Of a stretch of DNA of 64,000 bases, positions 50,313 through 63,479 are shown one piece after another. The stretch covers positions 248,001 to 312,000 of the forward strand of contig CP101406.1 of NCBI GenBank assembly GCA_024758765.1, in the 5' to 3' direction. Source of the stretch: Mycobacterium sp. SVM_VP21 (GTDB lineage: Bacteria > Actinomycetota > Actinomycetes > Mycobacteriales > Mycobacteriaceae). The notes beneath the pieces were generated by a model, which had not been told where the DNA came from, ran no database searches, and was given only the letters and a program-made list of their open reading frames with translations. Positions within the stretch are counted from its first letter, which is position 1, and each line of letters opens with the position of its first letter. Both the position numbers and the translations under genes were made by a program.

Positions 50313-51147
50313 GCGCGCCGGGCGGCGAGATCGACAAAGTCGGCGTCAACAAGACCGGGCGCGGCCGGTTGATGCCGCCGACCGCCGGGACCGACGGCAA
50401 CCGAGTCTTTCTGCAGCTGGGCCGACAGCCCGAGGAACCCAACCAGTTCAACCACCCCGGCGCGCCGACCACCTACTCCCCCGACGTGCGGGCCCAACTG
50501 GAGGCCGACGCCAAGGAGATCATCGGCCGCTACCCGCAGCCACGCTCGGCGATCCTGCCGCTGCTGCATCTGGTGCAATCGCAGGACACCTACGTCACCC
50601 CGGCCGGCCTGTCGTTCGTCGCAGAGCTGCTCGGACTGACCAGCGCCGACGTCGCCGGAGTCGCGTCGTTCTACTCGATGTACCGGCGTGATCCCACCGG
50701 CAAGTACCTGGTCGGCGTCTGCACCAACACGCTGTGCGCGGTGATGGGCGGCGACGCCATCTACGACGGCCTCAAGGAGCACTTGGGCGTCGGAAACGAT
50801 CAGACCACCGCGGACGGTTCGGTCACCCTGCAGCACATCGAGTGCAATGCCGCCTGCGATTACGCGCCGGTGGTGATGGTCAACTGGGAGTTCTTCGACA
50901 ACCAGACTCCGGAATCGGCACGCGAATTGGTCGACAAGTTGCGTGACGACGCCGAGGTGCGGCCCACCCGCGGGATGCCGCTGTGCAGTTTCGCGGCCAC
51001 CGAGCGGATTCTCGCCGGCTTCCCCGACGATCGCTCCGACGACGGCCAAGGCGGTGCCGGCGCGGCGACGCTGGCCGGCCTGCAAGTGGCCCGCGAACGT
51101 GGGATGACGGCACCGGAGCCCGGCAGCAACGCCGATAGGGGTGCGAA

Positions 51148-51151
<4 letters not shown>
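50309..51151 (+). CDS. nuoE: NADH dehydrogenase I subunit NuoE (2Fe-2S)
   Basis: The 280-residue subunit carries the N1a [2Fe-2S] cluster on CTNTLC (near residue 139) and CNAAC (near 181). Fold-typical segments are [19 protein letters not shown] and [11 protein letters not shown]. It is somewhat longer than most NuoE proteins because of N- and C-terminal extensions, as in other mycobacteria. ATG 50309 overlaps the nuoD stop. Confidence 0.97.
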
Positions 51152-52496
<1,345 letters not shown>

Positions 52497-52500
<4 letters not shown>

Positions 52501-54896
52501 CTCAAACTTCTCAGCCTGACGGCCAGGAGTCGGTGACCCTCACCATCGACGACCAACAGATCACGGTCCCCAAGGGCACCTTGATCATTCGGGCCGCCGA
52601 ACAGTTGGGCATCGAAGTTCCGCGATTCTGTGACCACCCGCTGCTGGACCCGGTGGCCTGGTGCCGGCAATGCATGGTCGAGGTGGAGGGCCAGCGCAAG
52701 CCGCAGCCGTCGTGCGCGGTGGCCGCCACCGACGGAATGGTGGTACGCACCCAACACACCTCCGCCGAAGCCGACCGCGCCCAGCACCTGGTGATGGAAC
52801 TGCTGCTGATCAACCACCCGCTGGACTGCCCGACCTGCGACAAGGGCGGTGAGTGCCCGCTGCAGAACCAGGCGATGTCGCACGGCCGCACCGAGACTCG
52901 CTTCGAAGAGACCAAACGCCATTATCCCAAGCCGATCAACATCTCCTCGCAGGTACTGCTGGACCGGGACCGTTGCATCCTGTGTGCACGCTGCACCCGC
53001 TTCGCGAATGAGATCGCCGGGGACAAGCTCATCGAGATGATGGATCGCGGCGCCCTGCAGCAGGTCGGCATCTACACCGACACGCCGTTCGACTCCTACT
53101 TCTCGGGCAACACCGTGCAGATCTGCCCGGTGGGCGCGCTCACCGGCGCCTCCTACCGGTTCCGGGCCCGCCCCTTCGACCTGGTTTCCACCCCCACCGT
53201 CTGCGAGCACTGCGCCGGCGGCTGCGCCGAACGCACCGACCACCGTCGCGGCAAGGTGATGCGACGGATGGCCGGCGAAGACCCAGACGTCAACGAGGAA
53301 TGGAACTGCGACAAGGGCCGCTGGGCGTTCACCTACGCCACCCAGGGCGACCGGATCACCACACCGCTGGTCCGTGACGACAGCGGGAATCTGGTCGCGA
53401 CCTCCTGGCCGCACGCGGTGGCGGTCGCGGCACGCGGCCTGGCCGCAGCGCGCGGGCGCACCGGAGTGCTGGTCGGCGGCCGGATGTCGGCCGAGGACGC
53501 CTACAGTTACGCCAAGTTCGCCCGGGTGGCGCTGCACAGCGATGACATCGACTTCCGGGCGCGCGCCCAGTCCGCCGAAGAGGCCGCGTTCTTGGCTGCC
53601 CGGGTGGCAGGCCACGGGATCGATGTCAGCTACGCCGACCTGCAGGCCGCGCCAGCGGTGCTGCTGGCCGGCCTGGAGCCCGAGGAAGAAGCACCGATGG
53701 TCTTCCTGCGGCTGCGCAAGGCGGCCCGCAAGAACGCCACCAAGGTGTTCAGCCTGGCGCCGTTTGCCGATCGCGGGCTGACCAAGATGTTCGGCACCCT
53801 GTTGGCAGTCGTTCCCGGCGGCGAGGCGGCGGCGCTGGACGGCCTGCACACCGGAGACGTCGGAGATTCCCTTCGCCGGCCGGGCGCGGTGGTGCTGGTC
53901 GGCGAGCGGCTGGCCGCCTCACCGGGAGCACTGTCGGCGGCGCTCCGGCTGGCCGGCGCCACCGGCGCGAAGTTGGCCTGGGTGCCTCGCCGGGCCGGGG
54001 AACGCGGCGCACTGGACGGCGGCGCGCTGGCCGGCCTGCTCCCCGGTGGGCGTCCGCTGGGTGACCCGGCGGCACGCGCCGAAGTCGCGCAGGCCTGGGG
54101 TCTCGACGGCCCCGACGACCTCCCGTCGCAGGCCGGGCGCGACACCGACGCCATCCTGGCGGCCGCGGCCGACGGAACGTTGGGAGCACTGGTGGTCGGC
54201 GGGGTGGAGCCGACCGACTTGGCCGACCCGGCGGCGGCACTGGCCGCCCTGGACGCGGTCGGATTCCTGGTCAGCCTCGAGTTGCGGCACAGCGAGGTCA
54301 CCGAACGTGCCGACGTGGTGCTGCCGGTGGCTGCCGCGGCCGAGAAGTCCGGCACCTACGTCAACTGGGAAGGCCGCCATCGACGGTTCGGTGTCGCACT
54401 CGGTGATACCGGCGCGCTACCCGACCGGCGAGTGCTCGACGTCCTCGCCGAGGAGATGGGCGTCGCGCTGGGACTGGCCACCCTGGAAGCCGCGCGCGAC
54501 GAGCTGGCGAGACTGGGCATCTGGTCCGGTGAGCGAGTCGCCGACCCCGACGTCGCCGCGGGTTCACCAACGCAGCCCGGCACCGGCGAAGCCGTGCTGG
54601 CCGGTTGGCGCATGCTGCTGGACGAGGGGCGCATGCAAGCCGGCGAACCGAACTTGGCCGGCACCGCCCGCCAACCGGTGGCGCGCCTGTCGGCGACGAC
54701 GGCCGCCGATATCGGTGTGGCCGAAGGTGAACCGGTCACGGTCAGCACCGACCACGGCAGCATCACCCTGCCGTTGGTCATCACCGAGATGCCGGACAAC
54801 GTGGTGTGGCTGCCGATGAATTCGCGCGGCTCCGCGATGCACCGGGATCTCGGGGCCGCCCTGGGCGCGACGGTACAGATTGGACGCAAATCATGA
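52497..54896 (+). CDS. nuoG: NADH dehydrogenase I subunit NuoG
   Basis: The 799-residue Fe-S subunit starts at GTG 52497. N-terminal clusters: [20 protein letters not shown] with a later Cys (N1b); [13 protein letters not shown] (N5 region); [15 protein letters not shown] and CPVGAL (N4); and CEHCAGGC with a CDKGRW Cys (N7 site). The molybdopterin-like C-terminal part is Ala/Gly-rich and has no molybdenum function here. It is part of the peripheral arm. Confidence 0.97.
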
Positions 54897-56122
54897 CCGA
54901 TCCCTGGTGGTTGATGCTGGCCAAGGCGCTGGGCGTCTTCGTGTTCCTGATTCTCACCGTGGTCCTGGCGATCGTCATCGAACGAAAAGTCGTGGGCCGC
55001 ATGCAGATGCGCCCCGGACCCAACCGGGTCGGACCGAAAGGCTGGCTGCAAAGCCTGGCGGATGCGATCAAACTGGCGCTCAAGGAGGACATCACCCCCT
55101 TCAACGTCGACCGCGCGATTTACGCGTTGGCACCGATCATCTCGACGGTGCCGGCAATCACCGCATTCGCCGTGATCCCGCTCGGCCCGGAGGTCAGCAT
55201 TTTCGGCCACCGCACCGCACTGCAACTGGCGGACCTGCCGATCGCGGTGCTGTTCGTTCTGGCGATGTCCTCGATCGGGGTGTACGGGATCATCCTGGCC
55301 GGCTGGTCGTCGGGATCCGCCTATCCCCTGCTCGGCGGGATCCGCTCCACCGCCCAGGTGATCTCCTACGAGGTCGCGATGGGCCTGGCCTTCGCGTCGG
55401 TATTCCTCTACGCCGGAACCATGGCGACCTCGGGCATCGTGGCGGCCCAGGATCGGGCCTGGTTCGCGTTCCTGCTGATGCCGTCGTTCATGGTGTACCT
55501 GACCGCGATGGTCGGTGAAACCAACCGGGCCCCGTTCGACCTGCCCGAGGCCGAAGGCGAGTTGGTCGGTGGTTTCCACACCGAGTACTCATCGCTGAAG
55601 TTCGCCCTGTTCTTCCTCGCCGAATACATCAACATGACCACGGTTTCGGCCGTCGCCGTCACGTTGTTCCTCGGCGGCTGGCACGCTCCGTTCCCGTTCA
55701 ACATGTGGCCGGCCGCCAACACCGGCTGGTGGCCGTTACTGTGGTTCACCGCCAAACTGTGGGGTTTCATCTTCGTCTACATCTGGCTGCGCGGCACCCT
55801 GCCCCGGCTGCGTTACGACCAGTTCATGGCGCTGGGTTGGAAGATCCTGATCCCGGTGGCGCTGGCCTGGGTGATGCTCGCCGCGGTGCTGCGCAGCCTG
55901 CGTAACGACGGCTACGAGCACTGGCAGCTGGCACTGGCCGGCATGAGCACGCTGACCACCGTGGTGCTGCTACTGGTGCTGCATCGCAAATTCAGCGCGC
56001 TGAACAGTCGCCTCGACGAACCAGCACCGGCGGCTCCTACCGTCGCGTCCGAAGGATCATTCCCGACACCACCGCTGCCGCAACGCAATCCATCGCGGGT
56101 CAAGGAGGACGTCAATGGCTAG
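54893..56122 (+). CDS. nuoH: NADH dehydrogenase I subunit NuoH
   Basis: The 409-residue membrane subunit has eight TM segments, with [15 protein letters not shown] and [20 protein letters not shown] loop motifs and [20 protein letters not shown]. It connects the quinone site to the proton channels. The C terminus (about 50 residues, Pro-rich) is longer than in E. coli, as usual for mycobacteria. Confidence 0.97.
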   Translation: MTDPWWLMLAKALGVFVFLILTVVLAIVIERKVVGRMQMRPGPNRVGPKGWLQSLADAIKLALKEDITPFNVDRAIYALAPIISTVPAITAFAVIPLGPEVSIFGHRTALQLADLPIAVLFVLAMSSIGVYGIILAGWSSGSAYPLLGGIRSTAQVISYEVAMGLAFASVFLYAGTMATSGIVAAQDRAWFAFLLMPSFMVYLTAMVGETNRAPFDLPEAEGELVGGFHTEYSSLKFALFFLAEYINMTTVSAVAVTLFLGGWHAPFPFNMWPAANTGWWPLLWFTAKLWGFIFVYIWLRGTLPRLRYDQFMALGWKILIPVALAWVMLAAVLRSLRNDGYEHWQLALAGMSTLTTVVLLLVLHRKFSALNSRLDEPAPAAPTVASEGSFPTPPLPQRNPSRVKEDVNG

Positions 56123-56684
56123 CTTGAGAGACGCCCTGGCCGGGTTCGGCGTCACCTGGAAGACGATGTTCAAGCGGCCGATCAACGACGGCTATCCCGA
56201 ACACAAGAAGCCGACGGCGCCGCGCTACCACGGCCGTCACCAACTCAACCGGCACCCGGACGGGCTGGAGAAGTGCATCGGGTGCGAATTGTGCGCGTGG
56301 GCCTGCCCGGCCGACGCCATCTACGTGGAAGCAGCCGACAACACCGACGAGGAACGCTTCTCCCCCGGCGAACGCTACGGCCGCGTCTACCAGATCAACT
56401 ACCTGCGCTGCATCGGCTGCGGACTGTGCATCGAGGCCTGCCCCACCCGCGCGCTGACCATGACCAACAACTACGAGATGGCCGCCGACAACCGCGCCGA
56501 GCTGATCTGGGAGCGCGATCAGTTGCTGGCGCCGCTGGGACCCGGCATGATCGCGCCGCCGCATGCGATGCCGCCCGGCGCCACCGAAAAGGATTATTAC
56601 TTGGGCAGGGTCAGCCCGGCCGGGCTCGACGCTGACCCGGACCTGTTCGTGATGCTCGACCGAGTCAAGCAGGGCAAAGCCTGA
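56115..56684 (+). CDS. nuoI: NADH dehydrogenase I subunit NuoI
   Basis: The 189-residue subunit holds two 4Fe-4S clusters, N6a and N6b, on [16 protein letters not shown] and [16 protein letters not shown]. It overlaps the nuoH stop by eight bases and is followed directly by nuoJ (TGATG). Confidence 0.98.
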   Translation: MASLRDALAGFGVTWKTMFKRPINDGYPEHKKPTAPRYHGRHQLNRHPDGLEKCIGCELCAWACPADAIYVEAADNTDEERFSPGERYGRVYQINYLRCIGCGLCIEACPTRALTMTNNYEMAADNRAELIWERDQLLAPLGPGMIAPPHAMPPGATEKDYYLGRVSPAGLDADPDLFVMLDRVKQGKA

Positions 56685-57502
56685 TGGGCACCACGCTGCT
56701 CGCCGCCGACATCGTCGTGCGCACCTCCACCGGGGAAGCGGTGACGTTCTGGATTCTGGGTGCCCTTGCCGTGGTCGGAGCCATCGGCGTTGTCACCGCC
56801 GCCAAAGCGGTGTACTCGGCACTGTTTTTGGCGATGACGATGCTGATCCTGGCGGTGTTCTACTTCACCCAGGACGCCATGTTCCTCGGGGTGGTGCAGA
56901 TCGTCGTCTACACCGGCGCGGTAATGATGCTGTTCCTATTCGTGATGATGCTGATCGGTGTCGACTCCGCTGAGTCCCTGGTGGAGACCCTGCGCGGCCA
57001 GCGGGTCGGCGCGACGCTCGCCGGGATCGGTTTCGGGATGCTGCTGATCGCCGGGATCGGCGGCGCGACAATGCACCTACGCAGCATCGGCACGCCCGCC
57101 GCGACCGGCACCGGGTCGGCGGACCTGAGCCAGCACAACGTCGAGGGACTGGCGGCGCTGATCTTTACCCGCTACTTGTGGGCGTTCGAGCTCACCAGTG
57201 CGCTCCTGATCACCGCGGTGCTCGCCGCCATGGTGCTGACACACCGCGAGCGACTGCAGCCGCGAATGACACAGCGGGAGCTGTCCATTCAGCGCTTCCA
57301 GGCCGGCCGACGAGCGACACCGCTGCCCACCCCCGGTGTCTATGCCCGCCACAACGCCGTCGATATCGCCGCACGCCTGCCCGACGGCACCTACTCGGAG
57401 CTGTCGGTGTCGGATACCTTGACGCACCGCTGGGTCGGTGCCACCGGCAACGCCGAACATGCCGACGATGCGATCGCCAACGGGGAGGAATCGGACCAGT
57501 GA
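56684..57502 (+). CDS. nuoJ: NADH dehydrogenase I subunit NuoJ
   Basis: The 272-residue subunit has five TM segments, with the ND6-type stretch [20 protein letters not shown] near residue 65. The hydrophilic C terminus of about 80 residues ([20 protein letters not shown] onward) is longer than in most bacteria and typical of mycobacteria. It lies in the proton-transfer arm. Confidence 0.96.
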   Translation: MGTTLLAADIVVRTSTGEAVTFWILGALAVVGAIGVVTAAKAVYSALFLAMTMLILAVFYFTQDAMFLGVVQIVVYTGAVMMLFLFVMMLIGVDSAESLVETLRGQRVGATLAGIGFGMLLIAGIGGATMHLRSIGTPAATGTGSADLSQHNVEGLAALIFTRYLWAFELTSALLITAVLAAMVLTHRERLQPRMTQRELSIQRFQAGRRATPLPTPGVYARHNAVDIAARLPDGTYSELSVSDTLTHRWVGATGNAEHADDAIANGEESDQ

Positions 57503-57798
57503 ATCCGGAGAACTACCTGTACCTGTCGGCAATGCTGTTCACCGTCGGCGCCACCGGAGTGCTGTTGCGCCGCAACGCGCTGGTGATGTTCATGTGCGTC
57601 GAGCTGATGCTCAACGCCGCCAACCTCGCGTTCGTCACCTTCGCGCGGCTGCACTCCCAGCTCGACGGCCAGATGGTGGCGTTCTTCACCATGGTCGTCG
57701 CCGCCTGCGAGGTGGTGATCGGTCTGGCCATCATCATGACGATCTTCCGGGCCCGGCGATCCGCCTCGGTCGACGACGCGAACCTACTGCGCGGCTAG
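57499..57798 (+). CDS. nuoK: NADH dehydrogenase I subunit NuoK
   Basis: The 99-residue subunit has three TM segments, with the conserved Glu in [12 protein letters not shown] (near residue 35) and a second in [13 protein letters not shown]. It starts at GTG 57499, overlapping the nuoJ stop. Confidence 0.97.
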   Translation: MNPENYLYLSAMLFTVGATGVLLRRNALVMFMCVELMLNAANLAFVTFARLHSQLDGQMVAFFTMVVAACEVVIGLAIIMTIFRARRSASVDDANLLRG

Positions 57799-57813
57799 GA
57801 GTTTGGGAGCGCT

Positions 57814-59748
57814 ATGACGAACATGAGTCAGCTGAGCTGGCTGCTGGTGGCGCTGCCGACGGCCGGTGCGCTGATCCTGTTGCTCGGCGGGCGCCGCACC
57901 GACCGGTGGGGACACCTGCTGGCCTGCGCAGGCGTGCTCGGCTCCTTCGGGATCGGGCTGGCCCTGCTGGCCGAGATGCTCGGCCGCACCGGCGATGACC
58001 GGGCGATTCACACGCACCTGTTCAGCTGGGTGCCGGTCGGTGCCCTGCAGGTCGATTTCGGGATACTGATCGACCAGCTGTCGATCTGCTTCGTACTGCT
58101 GATCAGCGGCGTCGGCGCGTTGATCCACATCTATTCGACCGGCTACATGAAGCACGACCCCGACCGCCGGCGCTTTTTCGCCTACCTGAACCTGTTCGTC
58201 GCGGCGATGCTGCTGCTGGTCGTCGCCGACAACTACCTGGGTCTCTACGTGGGCTGGGAAGGTGTGGGTCTGGCGTCTTACCTGCTGATCGGATTCTGGT
58301 ACGCCAAGCCGGTAGCCGCCGCTGCCGGCAAGAAGGCGTTCGTGTCCAACCGGGTCGGCGACATCGGGCTCTCGCTGGCCATGTTCGTCATGTTCGCCGG
58401 ATTCGGCACGCTGTCCTACGACGGCCTGTTCGGCGCGGTCGGTGACGCCGGCCCCAGCGGCCTGACCACCGCCATCGGTCTGCTGCTGCTGGTGGGCGCC
58501 TGCGCCAAGTCCGCACAAGTTCCGTTGCAGGCCTGGTTGTTCGACGCCATGGAAGGCCCCACCCCGGTGTCGGCACTGATCCACGCGGCCACCATGGTGA
58601 CCGCCGGCGTGTACCTGATCGTGCGGTCCGGCCCGGTGTTCGACCTGTCCCCCGACGCCCGGCTCGCGGTGGTGGTGGTCGGTGCCCTCACGCTGCTGTT
58701 CGGCGCGATCATCGGCTGCGCCAACGACGACATCAAGCGGGCGCTGGCCGCCTCCACGGTGAGCCAGATCGGCTACATGGTGCTGGCCGCGGGCCTGGGT
58801 CCGGCCGGTTACGCGGTCGCGATCATGCATCTGCTCACCCACGGTTTCTTCAAGGCGGGGCTGTTCCTGGGCTCCGGGTCGGTGATGCACGGGATGAACG
58901 ACGAACAGGACATGCGCCGCTACGGTGCCCTGCGCAGCTTCATGCCGGTGACGTTCGTGACGTTCGGCCTGTGTTACCTGGCGATCATCGGGGTGCCGCC
59001 TTTTGCCGGCTACTGGTCCAAGGACGCCATCATCGAGGCCGCGCTGGCCTCCGGCGGCACTCGCGGCTGGGTGCTGGGGGCGGTCACGATCCTGGGCGCG
59101 GGTATCACCGCGTTCTACATGACCCGGGTGATGCTGATGACGTTCGGCGGCGAGCGTCGCTGGGCCGCCGACGATTCCGAGGTGAGTGCGGAGCGCGCGC
59201 TGCAGCACCCGCACGAATCCCCGGGGGTGATGACCTGGCCGATGATCGTGCTGGCTCTGGGCGCGGTGTTCGCCGGTGCCGCACTGGCCATCGGCGGGCG
59301 CCTGGAGCACTGGCTGGAGCCGGTGGTCACTCGGGTGGCGCCGGTGGCCGAACACGCGCACGCGATCCCGGCCTGGCTCACCGGTGCGGTCACCCTGGGC
59401 GTTGTCCTGCTCGGTGTTGCGGTGGCCTACAACATGTACGGCCGCAAGCCGATACCGATCACCGCGCCCACCGACGTGTCTGCGCTGACGGTGGCGGCCC
59501 GCAAGTATCTCTACGGCGATGCCTTCAACGAGGAGGTGCTCATGCGTCCGGGTAACCGACTGGCACAAGCCATGGTCAGCGTCGACGACCGGGTGGTGGA
59601 CGGCTCGGTCAACATGACCGCCGGACTGGTCGCGATCGCGTCATACCTGGTGCGGCGCCTGCAGACCGGGTACGTGCGCTCCTACGCGCTGACCATGTTG
59701 GCCGGCACGGTCCTAGTCATCGCAGTCGTGTTGGCGGTGCAGCTGTGA
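57814..59748 (+). CDS. nuoL: NADH dehydrogenase I subunit NuoL
   Basis: The 644-residue antiporter-like subunit is the distal proton pump with its long lateral helix. Key motifs: [19 protein letters not shown] with the conserved Glu near residue 149, [15 protein letters not shown], and the discontinuous-helix Lys/His in the [20 protein letters not shown] region. Confidence 0.98.
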   Translation: MTNMSQLSWLLVALPTAGALILLLGGRRTDRWGHLLACAGVLGSFGIGLALLAEMLGRTGDDRAIHTHLFSWVPVGALQVDFGILIDQLSICFVLLISGVGALIHIYSTGYMKHDPDRRRFFAYLNLFVAAMLLLVVADNYLGLYVGWEGVGLASYLLIGFWYAKPVAAAAGKKAFVSNRVGDIGLSLAMFVMFAGFGTLSYDGLFGAVGDAGPSGLTTAIGLLLLVGACAKSAQVPLQAWLFDAMEGPTPVSALIHAATMVTAGVYLIVRSGPVFDLSPDARLAVVVVGALTLLFGAIIGCANDDIKRALAASTVSQIGYMVLAAGLGPAGYAVAIMHLLTHGFFKAGLFLGSGSVMHGMNDEQDMRRYGALRSFMPVTFVTFGLCYLAIIGVPPFAGYWSKDAIIEAALASGGTRGWVLGAVTILGAGITAFYMTRVMLMTFGGERRWAADDSEVSAERALQHPHESPGVMTWPMIVLALGAVFAGAALAIGGRLEHWLEPVVTRVAPVAEHAHAIPAWLTGAVTLGVVLLGVAVAYNMYGRKPIPITAPTDVSALTVAARKYLYGDAFNEEVLMRPGNRLAQAMVSVDDRVVDGSVNMTAGLVAIASYLVRRLQTGYVRSYALTMLAGTVLVIAVVLAVQL

Positions 59749-61322
59749 ACGCGAACCTGCCCTGGCTGAGCCTGCTGTGGCTGATACCGCTGGTCGGCGC
59801 CGGCTTGGTCATCGTGTTGCCGTCCCGGCTGACGGAGCTGGCGAAGTGGACCGGCCTGCTGGTGAGCCTTGCGACCCTGGCGGTGTCGATCGTGGTCACC
59901 GTCGGGTTCGACACGACCCCGGTTGCCGCGCCCTACCAATTCGTCGAATCTCATACCTGGATACCGGCATTCGGGGCGAGCTACACGCTCGGCGTAGACG
60001 GTATCGCGGTGATCCTGGCGTTGTTGACCGCTGGGCTGGTGCCGTTGCTGATGCTGGCCGGCTGGAACGACGGCGATACCGGTGGCGCGGGCCTCCGCAG
60101 CCGGGGTCCGCACGCGTTCGCGGCGCTGACGCTGACCGTCGAGGCGATGGTGCTGATCTCGCTGGTCTCGCTGGACGTGCTGCTGTTCTACGTGTTCTTC
60201 GAGGCGATGCTGATCCCGATGTACTTCATGATCGGCGGCTTCGGCACTGGCGCCAAACGCTCCCAAGCGGCGTTGAAGTTCCTGCTGTACAACCTGTTCG
60301 GCGGTCTGATCATGCTGGCCGCGGTGATCGGGGTGTACGTGGTCAGCACCGGCGAAGGCGTCTCCGGCGGCACCTTCGACTTCCGTGAGTTGGTCTCGAT
60401 CTTCTCCCCGGCCACCACCACCGTGGATCCCGGCGTACTCAAGCTGCTGTTCGCCGGCTTCATGTTCGCCTTCGCGGTCAAAGCCCCGCTCTGGCCGCTG
60501 CACCGGTGGCTGCCCGACGCGGCGGTGGAATCTACCCCGGCGACCGCGGTGCTGATGATGGCGGTGATGGACAAGGTGGGGACCTTCGGGATGCTGCGAT
60601 ACTGCCTGCAGCTGTTCCCCGACGCCTCAACGTATTTCCGCCCGGCCATCATCGTGCTGGCGGTCATCGGCGTGGTCTACGGCGCGATGGTGGCGATAGG
60701 CCAGCGCGACATGATGCGGTTGATCGCCTACACGTCGATCTCGCACTTCGGTTTCATCATCCTGGGGATCTTCGTGATGACCAGCCAGGGCCAGAGCGGT
60801 TCGACGCTCTACATGCTCAACCACGGGTTGTCCACGGCGGCACTGTTCCTGATCGCCGGTTTCCTGGTGGCTCGGCGCGACGGCGCCCGGGCGATCTCGG
60901 ACTACGGCGGCGTGCAGAAAGTGGCCCCGGTGATGGCCGGCACCTTCATGGTCGCCGCGATGGCCACCCTGTCGCTGCCCGGTCTGGCCCCGTTCATCAG
61001 TGAGTTTCTGGTCTTGATCGGCACGTTCAACCGGTATTGGGTGGCGGCTGCGGTCGGTTCCACAGCGCTGGTGTTGTCGTCGATCTACATGTTGTGGCTG
61101 TATCAGCGGGTGATGACTGGCCCGGTCACCCAAGGCAATGAACGGATCCGCGATCTGGTGCCGCGGGAGTTGCTGGTCGTCACACCGTTGATCGCACTGC
61201 TGCTGTTCCTCGGCTTCTACCCCAAACCCGCGCTGGACATCATCAATCCGGGCGTCGAGCACACCTTGACCACGATTGGTGAGACCGACCCGGCACCGCT
61301 GACCGCTGAGGGGGCGCACTGA
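59745..61322 (+). CDS. nuoM: NADH dehydrogenase I subunit NuoM
   Basis: The 525-residue antiporter-like subunit is central in the membrane arm. The conserved Glu is in [18 protein letters not shown] near residue 150, with a Lys in [20 protein letters not shown]. It starts at GTG 59745, overlapping the nuoL stop (GTGA). Confidence 0.97.
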   Translation: MNANLPWLSLLWLIPLVGAGLVIVLPSRLTELAKWTGLLVSLATLAVSIVVTVGFDTTPVAAPYQFVESHTWIPAFGASYTLGVDGIAVILALLTAGLVPLLMLAGWNDGDTGGAGLRSRGPHAFAALTLTVEAMVLISLVSLDVLLFYVFFEAMLIPMYFMIGGFGTGAKRSQAALKFLLYNLFGGLIMLAAVIGVYVVSTGEGVSGGTFDFRELVSIFSPATTTVDPGVLKLLFAGFMFAFAVKAPLWPLHRWLPDAAVESTPATAVLMMAVMDKVGTFGMLRYCLQLFPDASTYFRPAIIVLAVIGVVYGAMVAIGQRDMMRLIAYTSISHFGFIILGIFVMTSQGQSGSTLYMLNHGLSTAALFLIAGFLVARRDGARAISDYGGVQKVAPVMAGTFMVAAMATLSLPGLAPFISEFLVLIGTFNRYWVAAAVGSTALVLSSIYMLWLYQRVMTGPVTQGNERIRDLVPRELLVVTPLIALLLFLGFYPKPALDIINPGVEHTLTTIGETDPAPLTAEGAH

Positions 61323-61324
61323 CC

Positions 61325-62932
61325 ATGTCGGGCATGCCAATCCCATCCGTCGAATACGGCCTCGTCCTGCCGCTGCTACTCGTTTTCGGTACGGCGGTCA
61401 CCGGCGTCCTCTTCGAGGCGTTCATCCCGCGTCGGGCACGGTACGGGATGCAGTTCCTGCTCGCCGTCGGCGGCTTGATCGCGGCGTTCGCCGCCGTCGT
61501 CGCGGTGGGCCGCGAATTGCCGGAAGCCGGCCGCATCGCAGTGCTGGGCGCCGTGGCGGTCGACAGACCCGCGCTGATACTGCAGGGCACCATCGTGCTG
61601 GTCGGGATCATGGCCGTGGTGTTCATTGCCGAGCGCAATATCGGCGCGGGTATGCCCGAAGGCCCGGGAGCGGCGACAGCACCCGCCCCGACCGCCCCCG
61701 CACACGCGGGCCTGGACGCGTTCACCCCGCAAGCGTCGACGGTCCCGGACAGCATCGCCGAACTCGACGCGGCCCGCGCCGGCGTGGCCCAGACCGAGGT
61801 GTTCCCGCTGACCCTGCTGGCGGTCGGCGGCATGATGGTGTTTCTGGCCGCCAACGACCTGGTCACCATGTTTGTGGCGCTGGAAGTGCTCTCGCTGCCG
61901 CTGTATCTGCTGTGTGGGCTGGCTCGCTACCGCCGCCTGCTCTCACAGGAAGCGGCGCTGAAGTACTTTCTGCTGGGCGCGTTTTCCTCGGCGCTGTTCC
62001 TGTTCGGCGCTGCATTGCTCTACGGCGCCACCGGGACGCTGACGCTGCCGGATATCGGCGAGCAGTTGTTCGCTCACAGCAACGACCCGCTGGCGCTGAT
62101 CGGCGCCGGACTGCTGCTAGTGGGCTTGTTCTTCAAAGTCGGCGCCGTGCCGTTCCATTCGTGGGTTCCCGACGTCTACGTCGGGGCGCCCACGCCGATC
62201 ACCGGTTTCATGGCGGCAGCCACCAAGGTCGCCGCATTCGGGGCGATGCTGCGGATTCTCTACGTCGCACTGCCCGCGCTGCATGACCACTGGCGCCCAC
62301 TGCTGTGGCTGATCGCGGTACTGACCATGGTGGTGGCCACCATCGCCGCGATCACCCAGACCGAGGTCAAGCGGATGCTGGCCTACTCCTCGATCGCCCA
62401 CGCGGGCTTTGTGCTGACCGGTGTGCTGTCCGCGATTCCGGCGGGAATCTCCGCGACGCTGTTCTATCTGGTCGCCTACAGCTTCTCCACGGTGGGCGCC
62501 TTCGCGGTGGTGAACCTGATTCGCAGCTCCAGCGGCGAAGAGGAGCTCGACATGTCGCGGTGGGCCGGGTTGGGCCGGCGTTATCCCGTTGTGGGCCTAC
62601 TGTTTTCGATGTTCCTACTGGCGTTCGCCGGCATCCCGCTGACCAGTGGGTTCATCAGTAAGTTCGCGGTGTTCAAGGCCGCCGCCGAGGGTGGCGCGGC
62701 GCCACTGGTGGTGGTCGGCGTGATCGCCAGCGGTGTCGCCGCCTACTTCTACGTCCGGGTGATCGTGTTGATGTTCTTCACCGACTCCCCCGCCGATCCG
62801 CCGCACTTGGTGCTGCCGAGCGTATGGAGCAAGGCGGCCATCGCGCTGTGCGCCGCGATAACCGTACTACTGGGGGTACTGCCGCAGCCGCTGCTCGACC
62901 TGGTGGACGCCGCAACCCAATTCGCGCAGTAA
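61325..62932 (+). CDS. nuoN: NADH dehydrogenase I subunit NuoN
   Basis: The 535-residue antiporter-like subunit ends the operon. Segments such as FVALEVLSLPLYLLCGLARY, FFKVGAVPFHSWVPDVYVGA and EVKRMLAYSSIAHAGFVLTG are conserved. An Ala/Pro/Gly-rich loop of about 50 residues (about 110-160) is inserted near the third TM segment, as also seen in other mycobacteria. Confidence 0.97.
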   Translation: MSGMPIPSVEYGLVLPLLLVFGTAVTGVLFEAFIPRRARYGMQFLLAVGGLIAAFAAVVAVGRELPEAGRIAVLGAVAVDRPALILQGTIVLVGIMAVVFIAERNIGAGMPEGPGAATAPAPTAPAHAGLDAFTPQASTVPDSIAELDAARAGVAQTEVFPLTLLAVGGMMVFLAANDLVTMFVALEVLSLPLYLLCGLARYRRLLSQEAALKYFLLGAFSSALFLFGAALLYGATGTLTLPDIGEQLFAHSNDPLALIGAGLLLVGLFFKVGAVPFHSWVPDVYVGAPTPITGFMAAATKVAAFGAMLRILYVALPALHDHWRPLLWLIAVLTMVVATIAAITQTEVKRMLAYSSIAHAGFVLTGVLSAIPAGISATLFYLVAYSFSTVGAFAVVNLIRSSSGEEELDMSRWAGLGRRYPVVGLLFSMFLLAFAGIPLTSGFISKFAVFKAAAEGGAAPLVVVGVIASGVAAYFYVRVIVLMFFTDSPADPPHLVLPSVWSKAAIALCAAITVLLGVLPQPLLDLVDAATQFAQ

Positions 62933-62971
62933 TCCAGCGCGCCCGTCGCGCGTCGGGTACATGATGGACAG

Positions 62972-63460
62972 ATGCAGGACGAGTCATTTCAGCAGTTGGT
63001 CACCATGCTGGACTACACCATGTTCGTGGTGACCACGGCGACCGACGAACGCGCCTCGGGTTGTCTGGTCGGGTTCGCCACCCAGAGCAGCATCGAGCCG
63101 CCGAGGTTCCTGGTGGGAATGTCCAAGCGCAACCACACCTTCGAGGTGGCTGCCGAGGCCGAACACTTGGCCGTTCACGTCCTGGCGCGCCGCGATATCG
63201 AGCTGGCCCGGCTGTTCGGCGGTCAAACCGGCGACGACATCGACAAATTCGAGCGCTGCTCCTGGCACAGCGGTCCCGCGGGAATGCCCATCCTCGACGA
63301 TGCGCCGGCATGGTTCGTCGGCAAAACACTGCGCCGGATCGACCTCGGTGACCACATGGGCTACCTGTTGGAACCCGTGGCCGGATATGCCGCCCAGGGC
63401 GACGAGGAGCTGCTGTCGCTTTCCGATGTCGACGATCTCCAACCGGGCCACACGGCCTGA
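62972..63460 (+). CDS. Flavin reductase-like (FMN-binding) protein
   Basis: The 162-residue protein has the flavin-reductase-domain pattern. It starts MLDYTMFVVTTATDERASGC, continues with LVGFATQSSIEPPRFLVGMS and NHTFEVAAEAEHLAVHVL, and has HMGYLLEPVAGYA near the end. It could reduce FMN for a monooxygenase or bind flavin on its own. It lies 39 bp after nuoN on the same strand, so read-through is possible, but it is not a Nuo subunit. Confidence 0.85.
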   Translation: MQDESFQQLVTMLDYTMFVVTTATDERASGCLVGFATQSSIEPPRFLVGMSKRNHTFEVAAEAEHLAVHVLARRDIELARLFGGQTGDDIDKFERCSWHSGPAGMPILDDAPAWFVGKTLRRIDLGDHMGYLLEPVAGYAAQGDEELLSLSDVDDLQPGHTA

Positions 63461-63479
63461 CCGGACGGCTGAGCGGCGA

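Noticed and set aside
57784..59568. Long minus-strand open frame opposite nuoL
   Set aside because: It is an antisense His/Gln-rich translation of a highly conserved membrane subunit gene.
62972..63460. Fifteenth nuo gene
   Set aside because: It has flavin-reductase features only and no known complex I counterpart, though it follows nuoN closely.
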